Below, in pieces: positions 16,466-24,325 of a stretch of 64,000 nucleotides of DNA. Where the stretch lies: NCBI GenBank assembly GCA_047936785.1, contig CP176394.1; one strand, written 5' to 3'. Below the pieces are notes generated by a model that was given only the letters and a program-made list of their open reading frames with translations, was not told the origin of the DNA and searched no databases. Each line of letters opens with the position of its first letter. Position 1 is the stretch's first letter. This DNA comes from Acidaminobacterium chupaoyuni. GTDB taxonomy: Bacteria; Bacillota; Clostridia; Oscillospirales; Butyricicoccaceae. The translations under genes and the position numbers were made by a program.

Positions 16466-18171
16466 AGGTGCTCATCCTCTTCCATGACGACGGTGTTTTT
16501 CAGCCTTGTGAGGGCCACCTTGGTTTCGGCGGCGGTTTCGCCCAGAAGCGAAGCGATCTCGTGAACGATGCGCATCTGTTTGGCGATGATCTGGTCGGTG
16601 ATCTCAACGGCGTCGCTCTTGGTCTTTTGCAGGCTCTGGCGGGCGCGTTCCGAATCGGTGATATCGCGCATGATGCAGATGGCGAGGTTGCTTTCGGGCA
16701 CAAAGGCGAAGGTCTGTTCCAGATATTTATGATAGCGGTCTAAATAGGCTTTGCGCCGCAGCTGGGCTTCGCCCGAAGAAAACACCGTGACGAATTCGAA
16801 TTCATCCATCAAATCGGAAACGGGCGTGCCGATGAGGTTTTGCTCGGGGGGCAGGTCGAACAGTTCCAGCGCGCCCCTGTTGATGAACTGGATACGCATG
16901 GCGCTGTCAACGCAGAGAATAGCGTTGGGCGACGCGGTGATGATCTTATCGGAAAGGCTTTCGGCGCGTTTTTTCATATAAGGCAGGCACATGGTGATTT
17001 CGGCCTTGCCCTGATAAATGGCCGCCGCCTTTTCACGGCAGGTGGGGTAGCCGCAGGTGCCGCAGTTGAGTTCATCGGCGGGGCTGTTTTTGCCCATTTT
17101 GTGAAGGATCTCGGTGAGTTGGGCCTCGTTGGGCAGATATTGTTCCACATAGCGGCTGTGGAAGGTTTTGCTCAGATCAAGGCCTTCGACCAGCGGAAAA
17201 TCCTGAGGGGGCTGGCCGGGGCAGAGGGCCGTTTGCATGATGCGGGCGCGCCCCTCGATATGGCTGCGCACGGAAGGGCTCATTTTCGGGCCGCCGGCGC
17301 AGCTGTCTGTGCAGGCGTTCAGCTCGATAAAACAGTTGCGAAGCCGCCCGGCTTCCACTTCTTTCAAAGTGCGCAAACAGCTTTCCATGCCGTCGATGCT
17401 CAGGTAGGAATAGGCGGGGTCCTGCTCCATGGCCGAAATGATGCCGCCCGCCAGCGGGAAGCTGCGGCTGCGCAGTTTCGGTTCATCACAGGGCACATCG
17501 CTCAGATCGATGGGCAGATGGCTGCTGATGAGCAGAGAATTCAGTTCTTCATAGGTGAGCACATAATCGGTGAGGCCGTCGCCTTCATCGCAATCGAGCT
17601 TGTCGGCGATGCAGGGGCCGAAAAACACCAGTGTGCAATCGCTGCCGTGAAGCTTGCGCAAGATCTGGGCTTCCACCTGAAACGGCGCGGGCACAGGCGC
17701 AAGATGGGGGATCAGCGAGGGGAAATAACGCTCGACCAGCAGGTTGGCCGAGGGGCATACCGAAGAAAGCAGCACATTATAGCGCCCCGAAGCGATCAGC
17801 TTTTCATATTCGGCGCGCACCTGGCGCGAACCTTCGGCCGATTCATAGGCATCGCGGAACCCCAGCTGTTTCAAAAGCCGGCGCAGCGGTTCGAAGCCCT
17901 CGGCCCCGAACTGGGCGGGAAAGGTGGGGGAAACGATGGCATAAGCCTCTTTGCCCGCGGCCAGCAGCTCGCGCACGGGCGCCAGATCATAACGGGCCTG
18001 GTTGGCATATTGGGGGCAGCTTAACACGCAGCGCCCGCAAAGCACGCAATCCTGCTCGATGACGGCGGCGTGGTGGTCATGAACGGCGATGGCCTTGACG
18101 GGGCAGCCGCGGATACATTTATAGCAGTCCTTGCAGTTGGCGCGTTTGAACCGCAGAACATCCATTTTCAT
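16462..18171 (-). CDS. Sensory-type [FeFe] hydrogenase with 4Fe-4S and PAS domains (group C-like)
   Basis: 569 residues. Two ferredoxin clusters occupy residues 13-52. A hydrogenase H domain spans about 75-320 with L1 SSVCP (136-140), L2 GPCIADK (185-191) and L3 ELNACTDSCAGGP (283-295). A four-Cys Fe-S domain, CGTCGYPTC plus C395, spans 370-395. A PAS domain covers about 405-525 and a helical tail follows. The proton-relay Cys of L1 is Val138, the first L2 Lys is Asp190 by alignment, and the L3 Met is Asn. This suits sensing rather than turnover. It overlaps its neighbours on both sides by ATGA. Group C hydrogenases are known to pair with signalling proteins, including phosphatases. Confidence 0.86.
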   Translation of the reverse strand: MKMDVLRFKRANCKDCYKCIRGCPVKAIAVHDHHAAVIEQDCVLCGRCVLSCPQYANQARYDLAPVRELLAAGKEAYAIVSPTFPAQFGAEGFEPLRRLLKQLGFRDAYESAEGSRQVRAEYEKLIASGRYNVLLSSVCPSANLLVERYFPSLIPHLAPVPAPFQVEAQILRKLHGSDCTLVFFGPCIADKLDCDEGDGLTDYVLTYEELNSLLISSHLPIDLSDVPCDEPKLRSRSFPLAGGIISAMEQDPAYSYLSIDGMESCLRTLKEVEAGRLRNCFIELNACTDSCAGGPKMSPSVRSHIEGRARIMQTALCPGQPPQDFPLVEGLDLSKTFHSRYVEQYLPNEAQLTEILHKMGKNSPADELNCGTCGYPTCREKAAAIYQGKAEITMCLPYMKKRAESLSDKIITASPNAILCVDSAMRIQFINRGALELFDLPPEQNLIGTPVSDLMDEFEFVTVFSSGEAQLRRKAYLDRYHKYLEQTFAFVPESNLAICIMRDITDSERARQSLQKTKSDAVEITDQIIAKQMRIVHEIASLLGETAAETKVALTRLKNTVVMEEDEHL

Positions 18172-18419
18172 TCACCCTTATCGTTGAGCAGATAGCGGTC
18201 GAAGATCTCGGCGGCGTTTTCGCGGGTCACCCCGGAAATGGGCTGGCCGTCGATGCGCACGCTGACGCCGTCGCTGCAGTTGCCCAGGCAAAAGGCCACC
18301 TTCAGTTCCACGCTGTCTTCCAGATGGTTTTCACGGATCTTTTCTTCAAAAATCGATTTAACATGATAGGAACCTTTGACATGGCAGCTGCTGCCGATAC
18401 ATACTTGAATTGTTTTCAT
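18168..18419 (-). CDS. Thioredoxin-like [2Fe-2S] ferredoxin-domain protein
   Basis: A small electron carrier of 83 residues resembling the 2Fe-2S domain of NuoE/HydA-associated subunits. Cysteines are at CIGSSC near residues 6-11 and CLGNC near 43-47, the spacing expected for a thioredoxin-like 2Fe-2S cluster. A start 21 nt upstream is possible, but ATG 18419 follows GGAGA properly. Its TGA overlaps the ATG of the sensory hydrogenase. As first gene of the operon it probably passes electrons to or from that protein (inference). Confidence 0.86.
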   Translation of the reverse strand: MKTIQVCIGSSCHVKGSYHVKSIFEEKIRENHLEDSVELKVAFCLGNCSDGVSVRIDGQPISGVTRENAAEIFDRYLLNDKGE

Positions 18420-18475
18420 AATCAGTCTCCTTTGGAGCAAGATCGAAATGAGTTATGCAAAATAGAATCATAACA

Positions 18476-18484
18476 AGTATAGCA
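18476..18484 (-). promoter_or_regulatory. Extended -10 promoter of the hydrogenase operon
   Basis: The minus strand reads TGCTATACT, an extended -10, 58 nt before the first gene. The -35 region is T-rich and poor, which could mean activator dependence. Confidence 0.5.
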
Positions 18485-18548
18485 GAAAAGAAACAAAAAG
18501 AACAGCGGCGGAAGAAATTTTCAAACTTTTCGGGGCGAATACGGCCCG

Positions 18549-18577
18549 TTGACACCCCGCAGGCGAAATGATATGAT
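18549..18577 (+). promoter_or_regulatory. Sigma-A promoter of the 18.6 kb membrane-protein gene
   Basis: A perfect TTGACA and TATGAT are separated by 17 nt. The start codon is 62 nt downstream with AAGGAGG between. The promoter is divergent from the hydrogenase promoter. Confidence 0.8.
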
Positions 18578-18639
18578 GCAAATGGAAAATATTGAAAAGT
18601 AAAACAGAAAAAAGAGCGCTTGAAAAGGAGGTTTGATCG

Positions 18640-19347
18640 ATGGGAACAACAGCGGTTTTATGCCTTGCCGCATTCTGCGCGCTGCGCATTGAAGCAAAAC
18701 GGCGGATGCTGCAAGAAAATGACGCGCCTGCCCTGGCGCGGCTGAGCAGCGTGTTCCTCGCAGCGGCTGTGCTGATTACGGTTCTGTGGCAAACTGTTTT
18801 TTCATCTCTATCCTGGAAATTTTCGCGGCCTGTTTGTCTGATCGGGCTGGCGGTGCCCGCGGTGCAGCTTTGTGTGCTGCTGGCGGCTTCGGCCAAGGGC
18901 AAAAAGCTGTATCCCTTCACCGCGGCAGAAAGCCTGGGCGCGGTGGAAATTGACAGCGGGCGGGGCCTGTGGCGCCAAAAAGGCGCGGCCGTAACCCACC
19001 GTTTGGCGGATGTGACAGACATCGAAATACAGGTGCCCGAAGCCTCTTATTCCATGACGGACGGAGGGCCCGTCGTTCCGCGGGGCAGATGGGATACCGT
19101 CGCGTCCGCGATCCCGGTGATGGAATCCAAGGTCGTAAAAAAGAAACAGGTCACCGCGGTGAAAGTAAAGGTGTTTTTAACCGAAGACGGGAAAAAGAAA
19201 AGCTGTGAGATCGTGTTGATGCGCGGGCTGCACAGCCCCGGGGATAAGGCTGTTTTGCGCCATACGGAAGAAGCGGAGCGCATCTGCGCCGCGTTGAAAA
19301 AGGCGAAAGAAAGCGCCTGCGCATCTTCGCAGACAGAGGAAAATTGA
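18640..19347 (+). CDS. Membrane protein of unknown function
   Basis: 235 residues that I do not recognise. The first ~90 residues carry about three hydrophobic segments (near residues 2-14, 34-52 and 64-84). The remaining 145 are soluble and rich in Lys and Glu, with a likely beta-rich stretch GAVEIDSGRGLWRQKG and VTAVKVKVFLTEDGKKK, reminiscent of PH-like or DUF membrane-tethered domains. ATG 18640 follows AAGGAGG. The next gene starts 26 nt later and probably shares the transcript and the terminator at 19761. Confidence 0.75.
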   Translation: MGTTAVLCLAAFCALRIEAKRRMLQENDAPALARLSSVFLAAAVLITVLWQTVFSSLSWKFSRPVCLIGLAVPAVQLCVLLAASAKGKKLYPFTAAESLGAVEIDSGRGLWRQKGAAVTHRLADVTDIEIQVPEASYSMTDGGPVVPRGRWDTVASAIPVMESKVVKKKQVTAVKVKVFLTEDGKKKSCEIVLMRGLHSPGDKAVLRHTEEAERICAALKKAKESACASSQTEEN

Positions 19348-19373
19348 CTGCGCAAGACTCGGAAGGAGAAACC

Positions 19374-19745
19374 ATGACATTTCAAAATGACTGGGTCATG
19401 CGCCAGATCGAAATGATGACCCGCTTTATCGCAAAAGTGCTTTTAAAAAAAGAAACGATGCTTTATGAGATCACTCCCGGAACCGAGCTGAACGAGACAG
19501 ACCTGCTTTATCGAAGGCTCCATGGCAGCCTTGCGCAGGGGCAGATCGGCAAAGCCGAAGATCTGCTGTTTGATTCGCTGAACCCCGCAGATCCGGATGG
19601 CCTGGCGCTGGCGGTGGATTTTTACCATACGCTCAACCAGTGGAGCGACCGGGAACTGGAAGCCGCCGATTTTTCGCGGGAAGAGATCGCCGAAGGGCTT
19701 CAGGCCGTTTTGAAAACATTCGGCATCGAGATCCCCGTGGCATAA
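19374..19745 (+). CDS. Small DUF6483-like protein
   Basis: A soluble, acidic protein of 123 residues beginning TFQNDWVMRQIEMMTRFIAKVL, a pattern seen in a conserved Firmicute family of unknown function (DUF6483-like, from memory). It is largely alpha-helical with no cysteines or obvious catalytic residues. The frame is open from 19344, but ATG 19374 follows AAGGAG with good spacing. It lies downstream of the unknown membrane protein and is followed by a strong terminator. Confidence 0.78.
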   Translation: MTFQNDWVMRQIEMMTRFIAKVLLKKETMLYEITPGTELNETDLLYRRLHGSLAQGQIGKAEDLLFDSLNPADPDGLALAVDFYHTLNQWSDRELEAADFSREEIAEGLQAVLKTFGIEIPVA

Positions 19746-19760
19746 AGAAAAAAGAAAAAA

Positions 19761-19793
19761 GGCCGAACCGTGGTTTTGCGGTTCGGCCTTTTT
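19761..19793. terminator. Intrinsic terminator after the DUF6483-like gene
   Basis: Arms 19761-19770 and 19779-19788 pair over 10 bp and extend with flanking A/T; TTTTT follows on plus. An A-rich run precedes it, so it could also work in reverse. Confidence 0.85.
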
Positions 19794-19825
19794 GAAGCGA
19801 AAAAGCGGGCGGAAGAAAAAACAGG

Positions 19826-19855
19826 CTGACACGGCGGGGCCGGGCGTGGTATGAT
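19826..19855 (+). promoter_or_regulatory. Promoter of peptide deformylase
   Basis: CTGACA and TATGAT are 18 nt apart; the -10 is 30 nt before the start codon. Confidence 0.5.
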
Positions 19856-19885
19856 AACCACAACAGAAACAGGAGGGGTTGGGTT

Positions 19886-20296
19886 ATGGTTCGAGAAATC
19901 ATGCGGGATGCCGCGTTTCTTGCCCTGCGGGCGGAAGAAGCGGGCCCGGAAGATCTGGCGGCGGCCGAAGATCTGCTGGAAACACTGAAAGCCCACAAAG
20001 AGGGCTGCGTCGGCATGGCGGCCAACATGATCGGCATCAACAAACGCATCATCGCTTTTGACCATGAAGGGGAATATTGGGTGATGTTCAACCCCGTGAT
20101 CGTCAGGCATGAGGGGCAGTATGAAACGCAGGAGGGCTGCCTTTCGCTGGCGGGGCTGCGCAAAACCAGGCGCTGGCGGTCGATCAAGGTGCAATATCAA
20201 AACAGCGCGTTCCAAACACGGCTGAAAACCTTCACGGGCTTCACGGCAGAGATCATCCAGCATGAGATCGATCATTGCGAAGGGGTTTTGATCTGA
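19886..20296 (+). CDS. def: Peptide deformylase, short form
   Basis: Removes the N-formyl group from nascent proteins. At 136 residues it is shorter than the usual 150-190. The three motifs are present: GMAANMIG (43-50, in place of GLAAPQIG), EGCLSL (83-88, metal ligand Cys85) and QHEIDH (125-130, ligands His126 and His130 with catalytic Glu127). The GMAANMIG form marks a divergent subgroup common in Firmicutes, probably a second deformylase beside a housekeeping one elsewhere. It ends right after the third motif and lacks the usual C-terminal helix extension. Confidence 0.9.
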   Translation: MVREIMRDAAFLALRAEEAGPEDLAAAEDLLETLKAHKEGCVGMAANMIGINKRIIAFDHEGEYWVMFNPVIVRHEGQYETQEGCLSLAGLRKTRRWRSIKVQYQNSAFQTRLKTFTGFTAEIIQHEIDHCEGVLI

Positions 20297-20354
20297 TAGG
20301 GCAGAAGCCAAAAACAGAAAACGACGGCCGCGGGGCGGCGGAAAGCAGGGAAAG

Positions 20355-20984
20355 ATGGCCTATTGCGACTGGGGCGCGGAAAACGCCCTTTTGGAAAAAT
20401 ATCACGCCGAAGAATGGGGCGTTCCCATTCACGATGACCGAAAGCAATTTGAATTTTTGATGATGGAAGCCATGCAGTGCGGCCTGAACTGGAACATGAT
20501 GCTGCAAAAGCGCGGGGTCTTCAAAATCTGTTTCGAAAATTTCGATTATGACCGGGTGGCCGATTATGGCGAAGAAGAGGTGCAGCGCATTCTGGGCGTT
20601 CCGGGCATGATCCGCTCGCGGCGAAAAATTGAGGCGGTCATACAGAACGCCCGGGCCTTTCAGCAGATCCGGCGGGAATTCGGCAGCTTTTCGGCATATC
20701 TCTGGGGCTATTCCCAAGGAAAGACCATCCTTTACCGCGGCCACGAAGCGGGGCGGATCCCTGTGAGCAACGGCCTTTCCGAAACCATCGCCAAAGATCT
20801 GAAAAAACGCGGCTTCCGCTATCTGGGCGCCATCACGGTTTATTCCCATTTGCAGGCCTGCGGCATCATCAACGATCACGATGCTTCCTGCCCCTGCTTC
20901 GCCCGCATCAATCAAAGCGCCGAAACCGCCCAGAGCGAGCCCGCGGCAGAACAGGGCGTGCGTGATTTCGGCAAAAAAGAATAA
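20355..20984 (+). CDS. tag: DNA-3-methyladenine glycosylase I
   Basis: Base-excision enzyme of 209 residues that removes 3-methyladenine. The zinc-snap ligands are visible: Cys4 and His17 (in MAYCDW and YHAEEWG) and the C-terminal His and Cys of NDHDASCPC. The signature EAMQCGLNW replaces the common EGAQAGLSW. It lies 58 nt after def on the same strand with a modest ribosome site (GCAGGGAAAG) and shares its terminator. Confidence 0.92.
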   Translation: MAYCDWGAENALLEKYHAEEWGVPIHDDRKQFEFLMMEAMQCGLNWNMMLQKRGVFKICFENFDYDRVADYGEEEVQRILGVPGMIRSRRKIEAVIQNARAFQQIRREFGSFSAYLWGYSQGKTILYRGHEAGRIPVSNGLSETIAKDLKKRGFRYLGAITVYSHLQACGIINDHDASCPCFARINQSAETAQSEPAAEQGVRDFGKKE

Positions 20985-21010
20985 AAAGCCCATGAAAACG
21001 GGCATAAAGC

Positions 21011-21048
21011 AAAACCCCGAACCGCAAAAACGGTTCGGGGTTTTGCTT
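21011..21048. terminator. Bidirectional terminator between tag and the DHHW gene
   Basis: Perfect 14-bp arms at 21011-21024 and 21031-21044, with A runs and T runs forming the outer pairs, serve both convergent genes. Confidence 0.88.
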
Positions 21049-21066
21049 TGGAAGAAAGGGCGGCCC

Positions 21067-22185
21067 TCACGCGCCCAGCAGGCCGATATTCACATCGGAT
21101 GCAAAGTTTGCCGTCTGATACAGCACAAGGATCTGATCGGCCCCGAAGGCTTTGGCCGCTTCCGCCGCGCTTTGGCGGTTATAGCGGGGGTCGAACACTT
21201 CGATCTCGGCGAAATTCTGGGAAAGATAGGGCAGAAGACTGTTGGCGAAAGAATCTTTAATGACCATCAGCTTGCCGTGCGCGCCGGGTGCCTGGCTTTT
21301 CATGGTGAAAAGCGGGGGATTGCCGCCGAAGAAAACGGCATATTTATCTTTCTTTTCGGCAAAAGAAAGGTCATAGATCGAAACGGGCTGTTTTTCGGGC
21401 TGCTGCATGGTGACGCCCGGAAAATCATAATAGGTGATGGTATCGGGCTTGATGAACCGCGCCCCCGATTGGCTGTAAAGCGTGCCGTAAAAATCGGGAA
21501 GCTCTTTTTTGAGCCCTTCCAATGTTTCACGGGAAACGATTTCTTCGCCGCGGCCCAGCGTGTTCATATAAGCGCAATAGGCGAGATAGGCCCCCGAAGT
21601 TGTCCAGTGGTGATCGGTACGGTAATAGAGAGCATCGCCACGATGTTCTTTCAAAACCGCGGAAACATCCACATAAGAAGCGTTTTGCAGCCCCGCCGCC
21701 CGATCGAGCAGCTTCTGCTGGTCATAGGAGGGGGCGTTTTTCGGCAGCGCATCGCGATAAACATAGGCGGCGGTGGGCACCAGCATCAGCCGGGTGGGCA
21801 GGCCGCTGCTTTGCGCCAGTGCTTCCACCGCTTCGAAATTTTTATCCACCCGCTCTTTTTTGGGCGCATCGAAGCGGGAGATCAGCATGCCGTTATCGGC
21901 GAAATAGATGCCGTTGTTTTCTTTTTTCAGCAGCGCGCGCTCGCAGAGATATTTCATCGCCACCCAGCTGTCGCGAAAAGAGAACTGATCGGTGAGATAG
22001 GTCTCATAGGCGGCCGTCCATTTGCCGGAAAACAGCGCCGAAAACGAAAACGCCGGTTTTTGGGCCAGCACACGGTTTTCCATATCGGAAAATTCACGGT
22101 CGGGCGAAACGAGATTGATGCAGAACAACGCGGCGATAAACACGATCAAAAGGGCGCAGAATGCGCGATTCCAAGCTTTGCTCAT
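21067..22185 (-). CDS. DHHW-family protein, AlgX/AlgJ-like partner of MBOAT
   Basis: A 372-residue exported or membrane-anchored protein with an N-terminal hydrophobic segment (about residues 9-27). It bears the hallmark YRTDHHWT near residue 195, which holds the catalytic Asp-His of SGNH-like O-acetylation enzymes, and a possible nucleophile region MVIKDSFANS with Ser near residue 318. It is 14 nt downstream of the MBOAT gene. Pairs of this kind move acetyl groups from inside the cell to an external polysaccharide; the acceptor is unknown. Confidence 0.87.
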   Translation of the reverse strand: MSKAWNRAFCALLIVFIAALFCINLVSPDREFSDMENRVLAQKPAFSFSALFSGKWTAAYETYLTDQFSFRDSWVAMKYLCERALLKKENNGIYFADNGMLISRFDAPKKERVDKNFEAVEALAQSSGLPTRLMLVPTAAYVYRDALPKNAPSYDQQKLLDRAAGLQNASYVDVSAVLKEHRGDALYYRTDHHWTTSGAYLAYCAYMNTLGRGEEIVSRETLEGLKKELPDFYGTLYSQSGARFIKPDTITYYDFPGVTMQQPEKQPVSIYDLSFAEKKDKYAVFFGGNPPLFTMKSQAPGAHGKLMVIKDSFANSLLPYLSQNFAEIEVFDPRYNRQSAAEAAKAFGADQILVLYQTANFASDVNIGLLGA

Positions 22186-22199
22186 AGCGACGGCCCTCC

Positions 22200-23597
22200 T
22201 TAAAAGCGGAAATAGAGAAACGGATTATAAGAGGCATCCACCAGATAGGCGGTGGAGCTCACCAGCGCGGCGGCGCAGAGAACAAACAGCAGCGCGGCCC
22301 GGGGGCGCGGCGCCAGCTTTTGCAAAAACATCTTGGCCGCGGGCAGGCTGGCGCAGACAAGGATCAGCAGCAGCGGCAGATAGGCCATCAGGCGGTAAAG
22401 ATCGGCCGCAGCATAAAGACCGCCGCCAAAGCCGAACATCGAAGCGATGTAGCGCCCCGCCGCGGGCAGGCTTTCAATGGCGAAAAAGGCCCAGCTGATG
22501 AGCACCAGCACCATGGTATAGAGATGGCCCACGGCTTTCGGGGCTTTTTCAAGCCATTTGAGCAAAAATGCCTTTTCCAGCATCAGCAGCAGGGCGAAAT
22601 AAACGCCCCAGCAGAGAAAATTCCAGCTGGCGCCATGCCAGATGCCCGTGAGCATCCAAACGACAAAAATGTTGCGATAGGTCTTCCATTTGCCGCGGCG
22701 GTTGCCGCCCAGCGGAATATAAACATATTCGCGGAACCAGCTGCCCAGCGAAATATGCCAGCGCCGCCAGAATTCGGTGATGCTGCGCGAGATATAGGGG
22801 TAATTGAAATTGATCTTGAATTCGAAGCCCAGCATCCGCCCCAGGCCGATGGCCATATCGGAATAACCCGAGAAATCGAAATAGATCTGAAACGCGAACG
22901 CCGCGATGCCCAGCCACGCCCCCAGAACGGAAAGCGAAGCGGGGGAAGCGCCGCGGTAAACTTCCCACAGCGCGCCGATATTATTGGCCAGCAGCACTTT
23001 TTTGGCAAGGCCGCAGATGAAACACTGAACGCCCGATGCAAACTGGGCGCTGTTTTCATGGCGGTGGGCCAGCTGCTCATCCACATCTTTATATTGCACG
23101 ATGGGCCCCGCGATCAATTGGGGGAACAGGGTGACGAAGGTGCCAAAATCCACGATGTTATGCTGGGCTTTGGCGTCGCCGCGATAAACATCGATGGTAT
23201 AGGACATGGTTTGAAAGGTATAAAATGAAATGCCGATGGGAAGCGAGATGCCCAGCGGCTTGAAAAAGGAAAGCCCCGGGATCAGCGACAGGTTGGCGGC
23301 GATGAAATCATAATATTTGAAAAACAACAGCATGGAAAGATTGATGATCGCCGAACTGGCCACCACGCGGCGGGCGAATTTATCGTTGTCGCGGTGTTTT
23401 TCGATCAACAGGCCGTGGGTATAATCCACCAGAATGGAAAAGATCATGATAAGAATGTATACCGGCTCGCCCCAGCCATAAAAAACCAGATTCAGCAGCA
23501 AAAGCGCGAAATTGCGGAATTTGCGCGGGGTGATGTAATAAATGGCGAGGGAAAGCGGAAGATAGATAAATAAAAACAGGATGCTGCTGAAAACCAT
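22200..23597 (-). CDS. MBOAT-family O-acyltransferase (AlgI/DltB-like)
   Basis: Polytopic membrane acyltransferase of 465 residues with about 10-12 helices. The MBOAT core is clear: ITEFWRRWHISLGSWFREYVYIPLGG and the active-site His in TGIWHGASWNFLCWG. It is AlgI-like rather than DltB-like because of its DHHW partner and the absence of dltA, dltC and dltD. It probably transfers acetyl groups across the membrane for cell-surface polymer modification. Confidence 0.9.
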   Translation of the reverse strand: MVFSSILFLFIYLPLSLAIYYITPRKFRNFALLLLNLVFYGWGEPVYILIMIFSILVDYTHGLLIEKHRDNDKFARRVVASSAIINLSMLLFFKYYDFIAANLSLIPGLSFFKPLGISLPIGISFYTFQTMSYTIDVYRGDAKAQHNIVDFGTFVTLFPQLIAGPIVQYKDVDEQLAHRHENSAQFASGVQCFICGLAKKVLLANNIGALWEVYRGASPASLSVLGAWLGIAAFAFQIYFDFSGYSDMAIGLGRMLGFEFKINFNYPYISRSITEFWRRWHISLGSWFREYVYIPLGGNRRGKWKTYRNIFVVWMLTGIWHGASWNFLCWGVYFALLLMLEKAFLLKWLEKAPKAVGHLYTMVLVLISWAFFAIESLPAAGRYIASMFGFGGGLYAAADLYRLMAYLPLLLILVCASLPAAKMFLQKLAPRPRAALLFVLCAAALVSSTAYLVDASYNPFLYFRF

Positions 23598-23622
23598 GGC
23601 GTTTCCTCATTTCGTTGCAGAA

Positions 23623-23650
23623 TAAAGGGGCGGAAACAGTTCCGCCCCGT
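23623..23650 (-). terminator. Weak terminator/attenuator between lipoprotein and MBOAT genes
   Basis: A GC-rich 10-bp stem (GGGGCGGAA arms) with a 2-3 nt loop is followed on minus by TTTATT. The tail is weak, so partial read-through into the MBOAT gene is likely. Confidence 0.6.
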
Positions 23651-23666
23651 CAGGATCAGGGTGAAA

Positions 23667-24155
23667 TTATTTGGTTTCGCTGTTGAAAACAGAAACCGCC
23701 TTTTCGGCGTTTTCGGAAACCGCGAACAGAATATAGCTGCCGTTTTCCACGGTCTGGGCGTTTTTCACGGTTTCATAAACATCGGGCAGATATTGCTTCC
23801 AGGTGTTATCCAGATCGGCCTTGCGTTTTTCGATGCCCTCTTTCACGGCATCCATTTTGCCTTCTTTGACTTTGGCGATGAAGAATTCATCGGCCTTCAC
23901 ATTCATTTTGGGGATCTGCAGGGTATAGGCTTCCAGATCATCGGAAGAGATGCCATAGAAGGTTTTCAGGGTGTCGGCATCGGCTTCGCTGAGGGCGGGC
24001 ATATTTTCTTCGCCGATCTCTTTGACGATTTTTTGATAGATATCCTTGGGGGCGGGGCTCTTTTCAGAGCTCTCGCTGCTTTTCTGACAGCCGGCAAACA
24101 TACCGCACAGGGCCGCAAGGCTCAGCGAAAGCGCCAATAATTTTTTCAGTTTCAT
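23667..24155 (-). CDS. DUF4358-type lipoprotein
   Basis: 162 residues with a signal peptide and lipobox ending FAGC near residue 22. After a Ser/Lys linker, the mature part contains SADADTLKTFYGISSDDLEAYTLQIPKMNVKADEFFIAKVK, the pattern of DUF4358 proteins in Clostridia. The function is unknown. It lies upstream of the MBOAT/DHHW pair, a common neighbourhood for this family, so it may assist surface acylation (inference). Confidence 0.82.
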   Translation of the reverse strand: MKLKKLLALSLSLAALCGMFAGCQKSSESSEKSPAPKDIYQKIVKEIGEENMPALSEADADTLKTFYGISSDDLEAYTLQIPKMNVKADEFFIAKVKEGKMDAVKEGIEKRKADLDNTWKQYLPDVYETVKNAQTVENGSYILFAVSENAEKAVSVFNSETK

Positions 24156-24264
24156 AACGCTAAATTCCTTTCAGATCAGATAAAGTTTAACCGGTTATGT
24201 GCTTTAGACGCATCACCGGCCGCTTTTGTTTCTTATTTTCTGAAAAAAATTTGCTTTTATACCA

Positions 24265-24307
24265 AAAGGCAGAAAACAAGGCGAAAACCGAAAGCCGGTT
24301 TTCGCCT
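24265..24307 (-). terminator. Terminator of proS
   Basis: An 11-12 bp stem (AGGCGAAAACC arms, 24279-24307) lies 19 nt after the proS stop. The minus strand then reads TTGTTTTCTG. Confidence 0.8.
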
Positions 24308-24325
24308 GAAAGAACGCTGAAAAAA

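Noticed and set aside
18357..18555. Upstream extensions of the ferredoxin-like gene
   Set aside because: The extra residues run across the promoter and the leader; ATG 18419 has a proper ribosome site.
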